DNA of 64,000 bases from Megachile rotundata (Eukaryota; Arthropoda; Insecta; Hymenoptera; Megachilidae), in contig NW_027473481.1 in assembly GCF_050947335.1 (NCBI RefSeq), forward strand, positions 186,001 through 250,000. The letters run 5' to 3'. A program made the translations under genes and the position numbers. The notes under the pieces are model-generated. The model saw nothing but the letters and a program-made list of their open reading frames with translations, was not told the origin of the DNA and searched no databases. Positions within the stretch are counted from its first letter, which is position 1. The number at the start of each line of letters is the position of its first letter. Positions 40,014 through 54,659 of this stretch are shown in pieces.

Positions 40014-43000
40014 CGATTCAGCCTCTAGTTCCCACATATCCGCTGTAATTCGACTCTGTACTATCTAGTTGTGTTAAGTTATCCTATCTGAGCACAATTC
40101 AACACCACAATGAACAATTTTGCTCGTTTTGCACGAATTTTGCTCGTTTTGAACGAATTTTGCTCATTTTCGAACGATTCAGCCTCTAATTCGCACATAT
40201 CCGCTGTAATTCGACTCTGTACTATCTAGTTATGTTAAGTTATCCTATCTCAGCACAATTCGACACCACAATGAACAATTTTGCACGTTTTGCACGAATT
40301 ATGCTCATTTTCGCACGATTCAGCCTCTAATTCGCACATATCCGCTGTAATTCGACTCTGTACTATCTAGTCATGTTAAGTTATCGTAACTGAGCACAAT
40401 TCAACACCACAATGAACAATTTTGATCGTTTTGAACGAATTATGCTCATTTTCGCACGATTCAGCCTCTAATTCGCACATATCCGCTGTAATTCGACTCT
40501 GTACTATCTAGTCATGTTGAGTTATCATAACTGAGCACAATTCAACACCACAATGAGCAATTTTGATCGTTTTAATCGAATTATGCTCATTTTCGCACGA
40601 TTCAGCCTCTAATTCGCACATATCCGCTGTAATTCGACTCTGTACTATCTAGTTATGTTAAGTTATCCTATCTGAGCACAATTCAACACCACAATGAACA
40701 ATTTTGATCGTTTTGAACGAATTATGCTCATTTTCGCACGATTCAGCCTCTAATTCGCACATATCCGCTGTAATTCGACTCTGTACTATCTAGTCATGTT
40801 AAGTTATCGTAACTGAGCACAATTCAACACCACAATGAACAATTTTGATCGTTTTGAACGAATTATGCTCATTTTCGCACGATTCAGCCTCTAATTCGCA
40901 CATATCCGCTGTAATTCGACTCTGTACTATCTAGTCATGTTAAGTTATCGTAACTGAGCACAATACAACACCACAATGAACAATTTTGATCGTTTTGAAC
41001 GAATTATGCTCATTTTCGCACGATTCAGCCTCTAATTCGCACATATCCGCTGTAATTCGACTCTGTACTATCTAGTTATGTTAAGTTATCCTATCTGAGC
41101 ACAATTCAACACCACAATGAACAATTTTGCTCGTTTTGCACGAATTTTGCTCGTTTTGAACGAATTTTGCTCATTTTCGAACGATTCAGCCTCTAATTCG
41201 CTCATATCCGCTGTAATTCGACTCTGTACTATCTAGTTATGTTAAGTTATCGTAACTGAGCACAATTCAACACCACAATGAACAATTTTGCTCGTTTTGA
41301 ACGAATTATGCTCATTTTCGCACGATTCAGCCTCTAGTTCGCACATATCCGCTGTAATTCGACTCTGTACTATCTAGTTATGTTAAGTTATCCTATCTGA
41401 GCACAATTCAACACCACAATGAACAATTTTGCTCGTTTTGCACGAATTTTGCTCGTTTTGAACGAATTTTGCTCATTTTCGAACGATTCAGCCTCTAATT
41501 CGCTCATATCCGCTGTAATTCGACTCTGTACTATCTAGTTATGTTAAGTTATCGTAACTGAGCACAATTCAACACCACAATGAACAATTTTGCTCGTTTT
41601 GAACGAATTATGCTCATTTTCGCACGATTCAGCCTCTAGTTCGCACATATCCGCTGTAATTCGACTCTGTAGTATCTAGTTATGTTAAGTTATCCTATCT
41701 GAGCACAATTCAACACCACAATGAACAATTTTGATCGTTTTGAACGAATTATGCTCATTTTCGAACGATTCAGCCTCTAATTCGCACATATCCTCTGTAA
41801 TTCGACTCTGTACTATCTAGTTATGTTAAGTTATCCTATCTGAGCACAATTCGACACCACAATGAACAATTTTGCTCGTTTTGAACGAATTATGTTCATT
41901 TTCGCACGATTCAGCCTCTAATTCGCACATATCCGCTGTAATTCGACTCTGTACTATCTAGTCATGTTATGTTATCGTAACTGAGCACAATTCAACACCA
42001 CAATGAACAATTTTGCTCGTTTTGAACGTATTATGCTCATTTTGAACGAATTTTGCTCATTTTCGAACGATTCAGCCTCTAATTCGCACATATCCTCTGT
42101 AATTCGACTCTGTACTATCTAGTTATGTTAAGTTATCCTATCTGAGCACAATTCGACACCACAATGAACAATTTTGCTCGTTTTGAACGAATTATGTTCA
42201 TTTTCGCACGATTCAGCCTCTAATTCGCACATATCCGCTGTAATTCGACTTTGTACTATCTAGTCATGTTATGTTATCGTAACTGAGCACAATTCAACAC
42301 CACAATGAACAATTTTGCTCGTTTTGAACGTATTATGCTCATTTTGAACGAATTTTGCTCATTTTCGAACGATTCAGCCTCTAATTCGCAGATATCCGCT
42401 GTAATTCGACTCTGTACTATGTAGTTATGTTAAGTTATCCTATCTGAGCACAATTCAACACCACAATGAACAATTTTGCTCCTTTTGCACGAATTTTGCT
42501 CGTTTTGAACGAATTTTGCTCATTTTCGAACGATTCAGCCTCTAAATCGCACATATTCGCTGTAATTCGACTCTGTACTACCTAGTCATGTTAAGTTATC
42601 GTAACTGAGCACAATTCAACACCACAATGAACAATTTTGATCGTTTTGAACGAATTATGTTCATTTTCGCACGATTCAGCCTCTAATTCGCACATATCCG
42701 CTGTAATTCCACTCTGTACTATCTAGTTATGTTAAGTTATCCTATCTGAGCACAATTCAACACCACAATGAACAATTTTGCTCGTTTTGAACGAATTATG
42801 CTCATTTTCGCACGATTCAGCCTCTAGTTCGCACATATCCGCTGTAATTCGACTCTGTAATATCTAGTCATGTTAAGTTATCCTATCTGAGCACAATTCA
42901 ACACCACAATGAACAATTTTGCTCGTTTTGCACGAATTTTGCTCGTTTTGAACGAATTTTGCTCAATTTCGAACGATTCAGCCTCTAATTCGCACATATC

Positions 43001-43396
43001 CGCTGTAATTCGACTCTGTACTATCTAGTCATGTTAAGTTATCGTAACTGAGCACAATTCAACACCACAATGAACAATTTTGATCGTTTTGAATGAATTA
43101 TACTCATTTTCGCACGATTCAGCCTCTAATTCGCACATATCCGCTGTAATTCGACTCTGTACTATCTAGTTATGTTAAGTTATCGTAACTGAGCACAATT
43201 CAACACCACAATGAACAATTTTGCTCGTTTTGAACGAATTATGCTCATTTTCGCACGATTCAGCCTCTAGTTCGCACATATCCGCTGTAATTCGACTCTG
43301 TACTATCTAGTTATGTTAAGTTATCCTATCTGAGCACAATTCGACACCACAATGAACAATTTTGCACGTTTTGCACGAATTATGCTCATTTTCGCA
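40014..43396 (+). repeat. HOR unit 5', 23-mer, 3,383 bp
   Basis: This is the copy of unit 5 with all its private markers, including gtagtatc, gactttgtac (near 42246), tatgttc (near 42659) and tgaatgaattatactc (43090). These markers tie it to unit 5 and not to unit 3. Confidence 0.88.
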
Positions 43397-46300
43397 CGAT
43401 TCAGCCCATAATTCGCACATATCCGCTGTAATACGACTCTGTACTATCTAGTTATGTTAAGTTATCCTATCTGAGCACAATTCAACACCACAACGAACAA
43501 TTTTGCTCGTTTTGAACGAATTATGCTCATTTTCGCACGATTCAGCCTCTAATTCGCACATATCCGCTGTAATTCGACTCTGTACTATCTAGTTATGTTA
43601 AGTTATCCTATCCGAGCACAATTCAACACCACAATGAACAATTTTGCTCGTTTTGCACGAATTTTGCTCGTTTTGAACGAATTTTGCTCATTTTCGAACG
43701 ATTCAGCCTCTAATTCGCACATATCCGCTGTAATTCGACTCTGTACTATCTAGTTATGTTAAGTTATCGTAACTGAGCACAATTCAACACCACAATGAAC
43801 AATTTTGCTCGTTTTGAACGAATTATGCTCATTTTCGCACGATTCAGCCTCTAGTTCGCACATATCCGCTGTAATTCGACTCTGTACTATCTAGTTATGT
43901 TAAGTTATCCTATCTGAGCACAATTCAACACCACAATGAACAATTTTGCTCGTTTTGCACGAATTTTGCTCGTTTTGAACGAATTTTGCTCATTTTCGAA
44001 CGATTCAGCCTCTAATTCGCACATATCCGCTGTAATTCGACTCTGTACTATCTAGTTATGTTAAGTTATCGTAACTGAGCACAATTCAACACCACAATGA
44101 ACAATTTTGCTCGTTTTGAACGAATTATGCTCATTTTCGCACGATTCAGCCTCTAGTTCGCACATATCCGCTGTAATTCGACTCTGTACTATCTAGTTAT
44201 GTTAAGTTATCCTATCTGAGCACAATTCAACACCACAATGAACAATTTTGCTCGTTTTGCACGAATTTTGCTCGTTTTGAACGAATTTTGCTCAATTTCG
44301 AACGATTCAGCCTCTAATTCGCACATATCCGCTGTAATTCGACTCTGTACTATCTAGTCATGTTAAGTTATCGTAACTGAGCACAATTCAACACCACAAT
44401 GAACAATTTTGATCGTTTTGAACGAATTATACTCATTTTCGCACGATTCAGCCTCTAATTCGCACATATCCGCTGTAATTCGACTCTGTACTATCTAGTC
44501 ATGTTGAGTTATCATAACTGAGCACAATTCAACACCACAATGAGCAATTTTGATCGTTTTAATCGAATTAGGCTCAGTTTCGCACGATTCAGCCTCTAAT
44601 ACGCACATATCCGCTGTAATTCGACTCTGTACTATCTAGTTATGTTAAGTTATCCTATCTGAGCACAATTCAACACCACAATGAACAATTTTGATCGTTT
44701 TGAACGAATTATGCTCATTTTCGCACGATTCAGCCTCTAATTCGCACATATCCGCTGTAATTCGACTCTGTACTATCTAGTCATGTTAAGTTATCGTAAC
44801 TGAGCACAATTCAACACCACAGTGAACAATTTTGATCGTTTTGAACGAATTATGCTCATTTTCGCACGATTCAGCCTCTAATTCGCACATATCCGCTGTA
44901 ATTCGACTCTGTACTATCTAGTCATGTTAAGTTATCGTAACTGAGCACAATACAACACCACAATGAACAATTTTGATCGTTTTGAACGAATTATGCTCAT
45001 TTTCGCACGATTCAGCCTCTAATTCGCACATATCCGCTGTAATTCGACTCTGTACTATCTAGTTATGTTAAGTTATCCTATCTGAGCACAATTCAACACC
45101 ACAATGAACAATTTTGCTCGTTTTGCACGAATTTTGCTCGTTTTGAACGAATTTTGCTCATTTTCGAACGATTCAGCCTCTAATTCGCTCGTATCCGCTG
45201 TAATTCGACTCTGTACTATCTAGTCTAGTTAAGTTATCGTAACTGAGCACAATTCAACACCACAATGAACAATTTTGATCGTTTTGCACGAATTTTGCTC
45301 GTTTTGAACGAATTTTGCTCATTTTCGAACGATTCAGCCTCTAATTCGCACATATCCGCTGTAATTCGACTCTGTACTATCTAGTTATGTTAAGTTATCC
45401 TATCTGAGCACAATTCAACACCACAATGAACAATTTTGATCGTTTTGAACGAATTATGCTCATTTTCGAACGATTCAGTCTCTAATTCGCACATATCCTC
45501 TGTAATTCGACTCTGTACTATCTAGTTATGTTAAGTTATCCTATCTGAGCACAATTCAACACCACAATGAACAATTTTGATCGTTTTGAACGAATTATGC
45601 TCATTTTCGCACGATTCAGCCTCTAATTCGCACATATCCGCTGTAATTCCACTCTGTACTATCTAGTTATGTTAAGTTATCCTATCTGAGCACAATTCAA
45701 CACCACAATGAACAATTTTGCTCGTTTTGAACGAATTATGCTCATTTTCGCACGATTCAGCCTCTAGTTCGCACATATCCGCTGTAATTCGACTCTGTAA
45801 TATCTAGTCATGTTAAGCTATCGTAACTGAACACAATTCAACACCACAATGAACAATTTTGATCGTTTTGAACGAATTATGCTCATTTTCGCACGATTCA
45901 GCCTCTAATTCGCACATATCCGCTGTAATTCGACTCTGTACTCTCTAGTTATGTTACGTTATCCTATCTGAGCACAATTCAACACCACAACGAACAATTT
46001 TGCTCGTTTTGCACGAATTAGGATCATTTTCGCACGATTCAGCCTCTAATTCGCACATATCCGCTGTAATTCGACTCTGTACTATGTAGTTATGTTAAGT
46101 TATCCTATCTGAGCACAATTCAACACCACAATGAACAATTTTGCTCGTTTTGCACGAATTTTGCTCGTTTTGAACGAATTTTGCTCATTTTCGAACGATT
46201 CAGCCTCTAAATCGCACATATTCGCTGTAATTCGACTCTGTACTATCTTGTTATGTTAAGTTATCCTATCTGAGCACAATTTGACACCACAATGAACAAT

Positions 46301-47806
46301 TTTGCTCGTTTTGCACGAATTATGCTCATTTTCGCACGATTCAGCCTCTAATTCGCACATATCCGCTGTAATTCGACTCTGTACTATCTAGTCTAGTTAA
46401 GTTATCGTAACTGAGCACAATTCAACACCACAATGAACAATTTTGATCGTTTTGAACGAATTATGCTCATTTTCGCACGATTCAGCCTCTAGTTCGCACA
46501 TATCCGCTGTAATTCGACTCTGTAATATCTAGTCATGTTAAGTTATCGTAACTGAGCACAATTCAACACCACAATGAACAATTTTGATCGTTTTGAACGA
46601 ATTATGCTCATTTTCGCACGATTCAGCCTCTAATTCGCACATATCCGCTGTAATTCGACTCTGTACTATCTAGTTATGTTAAGTTATCCTATCTGAGCAC
46701 AATTCGACACCACAATGAACAATTTTGCACGTTTTGCACGAATTATGCTCATTTTCGCACGATTCAGCCTCTAATTCGCACATATCCGCTGTAATACGAC
46801 TCTGTACTATCTAGTTATGTTAAGTTATCCTATCTGAGCACAATTCAACACCACAACGAACAATTTTGCTCGTTTTGAACGAATTATGCTCATTTTCGCA
46901 CGATTCAGCCTCTAATTCGCACATATCCGCTGTAATTCGACTCTGTACTATCTAGTCATGTTAAGTTATCGTAACTGAGCACAATACAACACCACAATGA
47001 ACAATTTTGATCGTTTTGAACGAATTATGCTCATTTTCGCACGATTCAGCCTCTAATTCGCACATATCCGCTGTAATTCGACTCTGTACTATCTAGTTAT
47101 GTTAAGTTATCCTATCTGAGCACAATTCAACACCACAATGAACAATTTTGCTCGTTTTGCACGAATTTTGCTCGTTTTGAACGAATTTTGCTCATTTTCG
47201 AACGATTCAGCCTCTAATTCGCTCGTATCCGCTGTAATTCGACTCTGTACTATCTAGTCTAGTTAAGTTATCGTAACTGAGCACAATTCAACACCACAAT
47301 GAACAATTTTGATCGTTTTGCACGAATTTTGCTCGTTTTGAACGAATTTTGCTCATTTTCGAACGATTCAGCCTCTAATTCGCACATATCCGCTGTAATT
47401 CGACTCTGTACTATCTAGTTATGTTAAGTTATCCTATCTGAGCACAATTCAATACCACAATGAACAATTTTGATCGTTTTGAACGAATTATGCTCATTTT
47501 CGAACGATTCAGTCTCTAATTCGCACATATCCTCTGTAATTCGACTCTGTACTATCTAGTTATGTTAAGTTATCCTATCTGAGCACAATTCGACACCACA
47601 ATGAACAATTTTGCTCGTTTTGAACGAATTATGTTCATTTTCGCACGATTCAGCCTCTAATTCGCACATATCCGCTGTAATTCGACTCTGTACTATCTAG
47701 TCATGTTATGTTATCGTAACTGAGCACAATTCAACACCACAATGAACAATTTTGCTCGTTTTGAACGTATTATGCTCATTTTGAACGAATTTTGCTCATT
47801 TTCGAA
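43397..47806 (+). repeat. Block C2, near-identical copy of C1
   Basis: The block repeats C1 at an offset of 18,789 bp. The opening monomer reads cagcccataattcg where C1 has cagcccctaattcg, so a further substitution has been added to a shared variant. C1 has a private tactagctag near 25259 where C2 keeps tactatctag. These are the only differences I noticed in the block. Confidence 0.87.
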
Positions 47807-47967
47807 CGATTCAGCCTCTAATTCGCACATATCCGCTGTAATTCGACTCTGTACTATGTAGTTATGTTAAGTTATCCTATCTGAGCACAATTCAACACCA
47901 CAATGAACAATTTTGCTCCTTTTGCACGAATTTTGCTCGTTTTGAACGAATTTTGCTCACATTCGAA

Positions 47968-48712
47968 CGATTCAGCCTCTAAATCGCACATATTCGCTGT
48001 AATTCGACTCTGTACTATCTAGTCATGTTAAGTTATCGTAACTGAGCACAATTCAACACCACAATGAACAATTTTGCTCGTTTTGAACGAATTATGCTCA
48101 TTTTCGCACGATTCAGCCTCTAGTTCGCACATATCCGCTGTAATTCGACTCTGTAATATCTAGTCATGTTAAGCTATCGTAACTGAACACAATTCAACAC
48201 CACAATGAACAATTTTGATCGTTTTGAACGAATTATGCTCATTTTCGCACGATTCAGCCTCTAATTCGCACATATCCGCTGTAATTCGACTCTGTACTCT
48301 CTAGTTATGTTACGTTATCCTATCTGAGCACAATTCAACAGCACAATGAACAATTTTGCTCGTTTTGCACGAATTGTGCTCATTTTCGCACGATTCAGCC
48401 TCTAATTCGCACATATCCGCTGTAATTCGACTCTGTACTATCTAGTTATGTTAAGTTATCCTATCTGAGCACAATTCAACACCACAATGAACAATTTTTC
48501 TCGTTTTGCACGAATTTTGCTCGTTTTGAACGAATTTTGCTCATTTTCGAACGATTCAGCCTCTAATTCGCACATATCCGCTGTAATTCGACTCTGTACT
48601 ATCTAGTTATGTTAAGTTATCCTATCTGAGCACAAATCAACACCGCAATGAACAATTTTGCTCGTTTTGCACGAATTTTGCTCGTTTTGAACGAATTTTG
48701 CTCATTTTCGAA
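47968..48712 (+). repeat. 745-bp tandem duplication I, copy 1
   Basis: Five monomers (three short, two long) carry aagctatcg (48171), cagcacaatg, a tttttctcg run (48495) and cacaaatcaacaccg (48634). All recur 745 bp downstream. Confidence 0.88.
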
Positions 48713-49457
48713 CGATTCAGCCTCTAAATCGCACATATTCGCTGTAATTCGACTCTGTACTATCTAGTCATGTTAAGTTATCGTAACTGAGCACAATTCA
48801 ACACCACAATGAACAATTTTGCTCGTTTTGAACGAATTATGCTCATTTTCGCACGATTCAGCCTCTAGTTCGCACATATCCGCTGTAATTCGACTCTGTA
48901 ATATCTAGTCATGTTAAGCTATCGTAACTGAACACAATTCAACACCACAATGAACAATTTTGATCGTTTTGAACGAATTATGCTCATTTTCGCACGATTC
49001 AGCCTCTAATTCGCACATATCCGCTGTAATTCGACTCTGTACTCTCTAGTTATGTTACGTTATCCTATCTGAGCACAATTCAACAGCACAATGAACAATT
49101 TTGCTCGTTTTGCACGAATTGTGCTCATTTTCGCACGATTCAGCCTCTAATTCGCACATATCCGCTGTAATTCGACTCTGTACTATCTAGTTATGTTAAG
49201 TTATCCTATCTGAGCACAATTCAACACCACAATGAACAATTTTTCTCGTTTTGCACGAATTTTGCTCGTTTTGAACGAATTTTGCTCATTTTCGAACGAT
49301 TCAGCCTCTAATTCGCACATATCCGCTGTAATTCGACTCTGTACTATCTAGTTATGTTAAGTTATCCTATCTGAGCACAAATCAACACCGCAATGAACAA
49401 TTTTGCTCGTTTTGCACGAATTTTGCTCGTTTTGAACGAATTTTGCTCATTTTCGAA
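48713..49457 (+). repeat. 745-bp tandem duplication I, copy 2
   Basis: This is the second copy of 47968-48712 with the same markers at 48916, 49240 and 49379. No difference inside the unit was noticed. Identity runs a few bases past the right end, up to ctaattcg versus ctaaatcg. Confidence 0.88.
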
Positions 49458-49739
49458 CGATTCAGCCTCTAATTCGCACATATCCGCTGTAATTCGACTC
49501 TGTACTACCTAGTTATGTTACGTTATCCTATCTGAGCACAATTCAACACCACAACGAACAATTTTGCTCGTTTTGCACGAATTAGGATCATTTTCGCACG
49601 ATTCAGCCTCTAATTCGCACATATCCGCTGTAATTCGACTCTGTACTATCTAGTCATGTTAAGTTATCGTAAGTGAGCACAATTCAACACCACAATGAAC
49701 AATTTTGATCGTTTTGAACGAATTATGCTCATTTTCGAA

Positions 49740-50484
49740 CGATTCAGCCTCTAATTCGCACATATCCGCTGTAATTCGACTCTGTACTATCTAGTTATGT
49801 TAAGTTATCCTATCTGAGCACAATTCAACAGCACAATGAACAATTTTGCTCGTTTTGCACGAATTGTGCTCATTTTCGCACGATTCAGCCTCTAATTCGC
49901 ACATATCCGCTGTAATTCGACTCTGTACTATCTAGTTATGTTAAGTTATTCTATCTGAGCACAATTCAACACCACAATGAACAATTTTGCTCGTTTTGCA
50001 CGAATTTTGCTCGTTTTGAACGAATTTTGCTCATTTTCGAACGATTCAGCCTCTAATTCGCACATATCCGCTGTAATTCGACTCTGTACTATCTAGTTAT
50101 GTTAAGTTATCCTATCTGAGCACAATTCAACACCACAATGAACAATTTTGCTCGTTTTGAACGAATTTTGCTCATTTTCGAACGATTCAGCCTCTAATTC
50201 GCACATATCCGCTGTAATTCGACTCTGTACTACCTAGTTATGTTACGTTATCCTATCTGAGCACAATTCAACACCACAACGAACAATTTTGCTCGTTTTG
50301 CACGAATTAGGATCATTTTCGCACGATTCAGCCTCTAATTCGCACATATCCGCTGTAATTCGACTCTGTACTATGTAGTTATGTTAAGTTATCCTATCTG
50401 AGCACAATTCAACACCACAATGAACAATTTTGCTCGTTTTGCACGAATTTTGCTCGTTTTGAACGAATTTTGCTCATTTTCGAA
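49740..50484 (+). repeat. 745-bp tandem duplication II, copy 1
   Basis: A different set of five monomers (141+161+141+141+161) has the same total length by composition. It carries cagcacaatg (49826), aagttattct (49943) and an aggatc module. It matches the leading block near 2.5 to 3.3 kb. Confidence 0.85.
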
Positions 50485-51229
50485 CGATTCAGCCTCTAAT
50501 TCGCACATATCCGCTGTAATTCGACTCTGTACTATCTAGTTATGTTAAGTTATCCTATCTGAGCACAATTCAACAGCACAATGAACAATTTTGCTCGTTT
50601 TGCACGAATTGTGCTCATTTTCGCACGATTCAGCCTCTAATTCGCACATATCCGCTGTAATTCGACTCTGTACTATCTAGTTATGTTAAGCTATTCTATC
50701 TGAGCACAATTCAACACCACAATGAACAATTTTGCTCGTTTTGCACGAATTTTGCTCGTTTTGAACGAATTTTGCTCATTTTCGAACGATTCAGCCTCTA
50801 ATTCGCACATATCCGCTGTAATTCGACTCTGTACTATCTAGTTATGTTAAGTTATCCTATCTGAGCACAATTCAACACCACAATGAACAATTTTGCTCGT
50901 TTTGAACGAATTTTGCTCATTTTCGAACGATTCAGCCTCTAATTCGCACATATCCGCTGTAATTCGACTCTGTACTACCTAGTTATGTTACGTTATCCTA
51001 TCTGAGCACAATTCAACACCACAACGAACAATTTTGCTCGTTTTGCACGAATTAGGATCATTTTCGCACGATTCAGCCTCTAATTCGCACATATCCGCTG
51101 TAATTCGACTCTGTACTATGTAGTTATGTTAAGTTATCCTATCTGAGCACAATTCAACACCACAATGAACAATTTTGCTCGTTTTGCACGAATTTTGTTC
51201 GTTTTGAACGAATTTTGCTCATTTTCGAA
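50485..51229 (+). repeat. 745-bp tandem duplication II, copy 2
   Basis: This is the second copy of 49740-50484. It differs by aagctattct (50688) in place of aagttattct, and by ttttgttcg (51193) in place of ttttgctcg in the last monomer. The last change is shared with position 3246, so copy 2 retains the original right flank. Confidence 0.85.
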
Positions 51230-54200
51230 CGATTCAGCCTCTAAATCGCACATATTCGCTGTAATTCGACTCTGTACTATCTAGTTATGTTAAGTTATCC
51301 TATCTGAGCACAATTTGACACCACAATGAACAATTTTGCTCGTTTTGCACGAATTATGCTCATTTTCGCACGATTCAGCCTCTAATTCGCACATATCCGC
51401 TGTAATTCGACTCTGTACTATCTAGTCTAGTTAAGTTATCGTAACTGAGCACAATTCAACACCACAATGAACAATTTTGATCGTTTTGAACGAATTATGC
51501 TCATTTTCGCACGATTCAGCCTCTAATTAGCACATATCCGCTGTAATTCGACTCTGTACTATCTAGTCATGTTATGTTATCGTAACTGAGCACAATTCAA
51601 CACCACAATGAACAATTTTGATCGTTTTGCACGAATTGTGCTCATTTTCGCTCGATTCAGCCTCTAATTCGCACATATCCGCTGTAATTCGACTCTGTAC
51701 TATCTAGTTATGTTAAGTTATCCTATCTGAGCACAATTCAACACCACAATGAACAATTTTGCTCGTTTTGCACGAATTTTGCTCGTTTTGAACGAATTTT
51801 GCTCATTTTCGAACGATTCAGCCTCTAATTCGCACATATCCGCTGTAATTCGACTCTGTACTATCTAGTTATGTTAAGTTATCCTATCTGAGCACAATTC
51901 AACACCACAATGAACAATTTTGCTCGTTTTGCACGAATTGTGCTCATTTTCGCACGATTCAGCCTCTAATTCGCACATATACGCTGTAATTCGACTCTGT
52001 ACTATCTAGTTATGTTAAGTTATCCTATCTGAGCACAATTCCACACCACAATGAACAATTTTGCTCGTTTTGCACGAATTTTGCTCGTTTTGAACGAATT
52101 TTGCTCATTTTCGAACGATTCAGCCTCTAATTCGCAGATATCCGCTGTAATTCCACTCTGTACTATCTAGTTATGTTAAGTTATCCTATCTGAGCACAAT
52201 TCAACACCACAACGAACAATTTTGCTCGTTTTGAACGAATTATGCTCATTTTCGCACGATTCAGCCTCTAATTCGCACATATCCGCTGTAATTCGACTCT
52301 GTACTACCTAGTTATGTTACGTTATCCTATCTGAGCACAATTCAACACCACAACGAACAATTTTGCTCGTTTTGCACGAATTAGGATCATTTTCGCACGA
52401 TTCAGCCTCTAATTCGCACATATCCGCTGTAATTCGACTCTGTACTATGTAGTTATGTTAAGTTATCCTATCTGAGCACAATTCAACACCACAATGAACA
52501 ATTTTGCTCGTTTTGCACGAATTTTGCTCGTTTTGAACGAATTTTGCTCATTTTCGAACGATTCAGCCTCTAATTCGCACATATCCGCTGTAATTCGACT
52601 CTGTACTATCTAGTTATGTTAAGTTATCCTATCTGAGCACAATTCAACACCACAACGAACAATTTTGCTCGTTTTGCACGAATTAGGATCATTTTCGCAC
52701 GATTCAGCCTCTAATTCGCACATATCCGCTGTAATTCGACTCTGTACTATGTAGTTATGTTAAGTTATCCTATCTGAGCACAATTCCACACCACAATGAA
52801 CAATTTTGCTCGTTTTGCACGAATTTTGCTCGTTTTGAACGAATTTTGCTCATTTTCGAACGATTCAGCCTCTAATTCGCAGATATCCGCTGTAATTCCA
52901 CTCTATACTATCTAGTTATGTTAAGTTATCCTATCTGAGCACAATTCAACACCACAACGAACAATTTTGCTCGTTTTGAACGAATTATGCTCATTTTCGC
53001 ACGATTCAGCCTCTAATTCGCACATATCCGCTGTAATTCGACTCTGTACTATCTAGTTATGTTAAGTTATCCTATCTGAGCATAATTCGACACCACAATG
53101 AACAATTTTGCTCGTTTTGCACGAATTATGCTCATTTTCGCACGATTCAGCCTCTAATTCGCACATATCCGCTGTAATTCGACTCTGTACTATGTAGTTA
53201 TGTTAAGTTATCCTATCTGAGCACAATTCAACACCACAATGAACAATTTTGCTCGTTTTGCACGAATTTTGCTCGTTTTGAACGAATTTTGCTCATTTTC
53301 GAACGATTCAGCCTCTAAATCGCACATATTCGCTGTAATTCGACTCTGTACTATCTAGTCATGTTAAGTTATCGTAACTGAGCACAATTCAACACCACAA
53401 TGAACAATTTTGATCGTTTTGAACGAATTATGCTCATTTTCGCACGATTCAGCCTCTAATTAGCACATATCCGCTGTAATTCCACTCTGTACTATCTAGT
53501 TATGTTAAGTTATCCTATCTGAGCACAATTCAACACCACAATGAACAATTTTGCTCGTTTTGAACGAATTATGCTCATTTTCGCACGATTCAGCCTCTAG
53601 TTCGCACATATCCGCTGTAATTCGACTCTGTAATATCTAGTCATGTTAAGTTATCGTAACTGAGCACAATTCAACACCACAATGAACAATTTTGATCGTT
53701 TTGAACGAATTATGCTCATTTTCGCACGATTCAGCCTCTAATTCGCACATATCCGCTGTAATTCGACTCTGTACTACCTAGTTATGTTACGTTATCCTAT
53801 CTGAGCACAATTCAACACCACAACGAACAATTTTGCTCGTTTTGCACGAATTAGGATCATTTTCGCACGATTCAGCCTCTAATTCGCACATATCCGCTGC
53901 AATTCGGCTCTGTACTATCTAGTTATGTTAGGTTATCCTATCTGAGCACAATTCAACACCACAATGAACAATTTTGCTCGTTTTGCACGAATTTTGCTCG
54001 TTTTGAACGAATTTTGCTCATTTTCGAACGATTCAGCCTCTAATGCGCACATATCGGCTGTAATTCGACTCTGTACTATCTATTTATGTTAAGTTATCCT
54101 ATCTGAGCACAATTCGACACCACAATGAACAATTTTGCACGTTTTGCACGAATTATGCTCATTTTCGCACGATTCAGCCTCTAATTCGCACATATCCGCT

Positions 54201-54659
54201 GTAATACGACTCTGTACTATCTAGTTATGTTAAGTTATCCTATCTGAGCACAATTCAACACCACAACGAACAATTTTGCTCGTTTTGAACGAATTATGCT
54301 CATTTTCGCACGATTCAGCCTCTAATTCGCACATATCCGCTGTAATTCGACTCTGTACTATCTAGTTATGTTACGTTATCCTATCTGAGCACAATTCGAC
54401 ACCACAATGAACAATTTTGCTCGTTTTGCACGAATTATGCTCATTTTCGCACGATTCAGCCTCTAATTCGCACATATCCGCTGTAATTCGACTCTGTACT
54501 ATCTAGTTATGTTAAGTTATCCTATCTGAGCACAATTCAACACCACAATGAACAATTTTGCTCGTTTTGTACGAATTTTGCTCGTTTTGAACGAATTTTG
54601 CTCATTTTCGAACGATTCAGCCTCTAATTCGCACATATTCGCTGTAATTCGACTCTGTA

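Larger units (their letters stand above)
29018..47806 (+). repeat. Super-repeat copy 2 (A2 + three HOR units + C2), 18,789 bp
   Basis: This second copy has the same A-HOR-C order but three HOR units instead of five. Markers in its right half lie 18,789 bp from their partners in copy 1, for example caatacc at 28661 and 47450, and tgaatgaatt at 24301 and 43090. It is 6,040 bp shorter than copy 1. That equals two HOR units (3,222 + 2,799 = 6,021) plus a net 19 bp from one altered unit. The sum is 128 monomers (91 short, 37 long). Confidence 0.9.
47807..53867 (+). repeat. Third block A, rearranged
   Basis: The first 266 bp or so match the start of A2 (offset 18,789, through about 48072). After that the order is altered by loss of one monomer and by two 745-bp tandem duplications. 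Block A markers return further on: cacaaatcaacaccg (48634, 49379), tacgctg (51980), aattccacacc (near 52039), taattagcac (near 53458). Offsets to A1 grow from 45,249 at tacgctg to 46,135 at taattagcac, which indicates six extra monomers (886 bp) in between. Confidence 0.75.
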
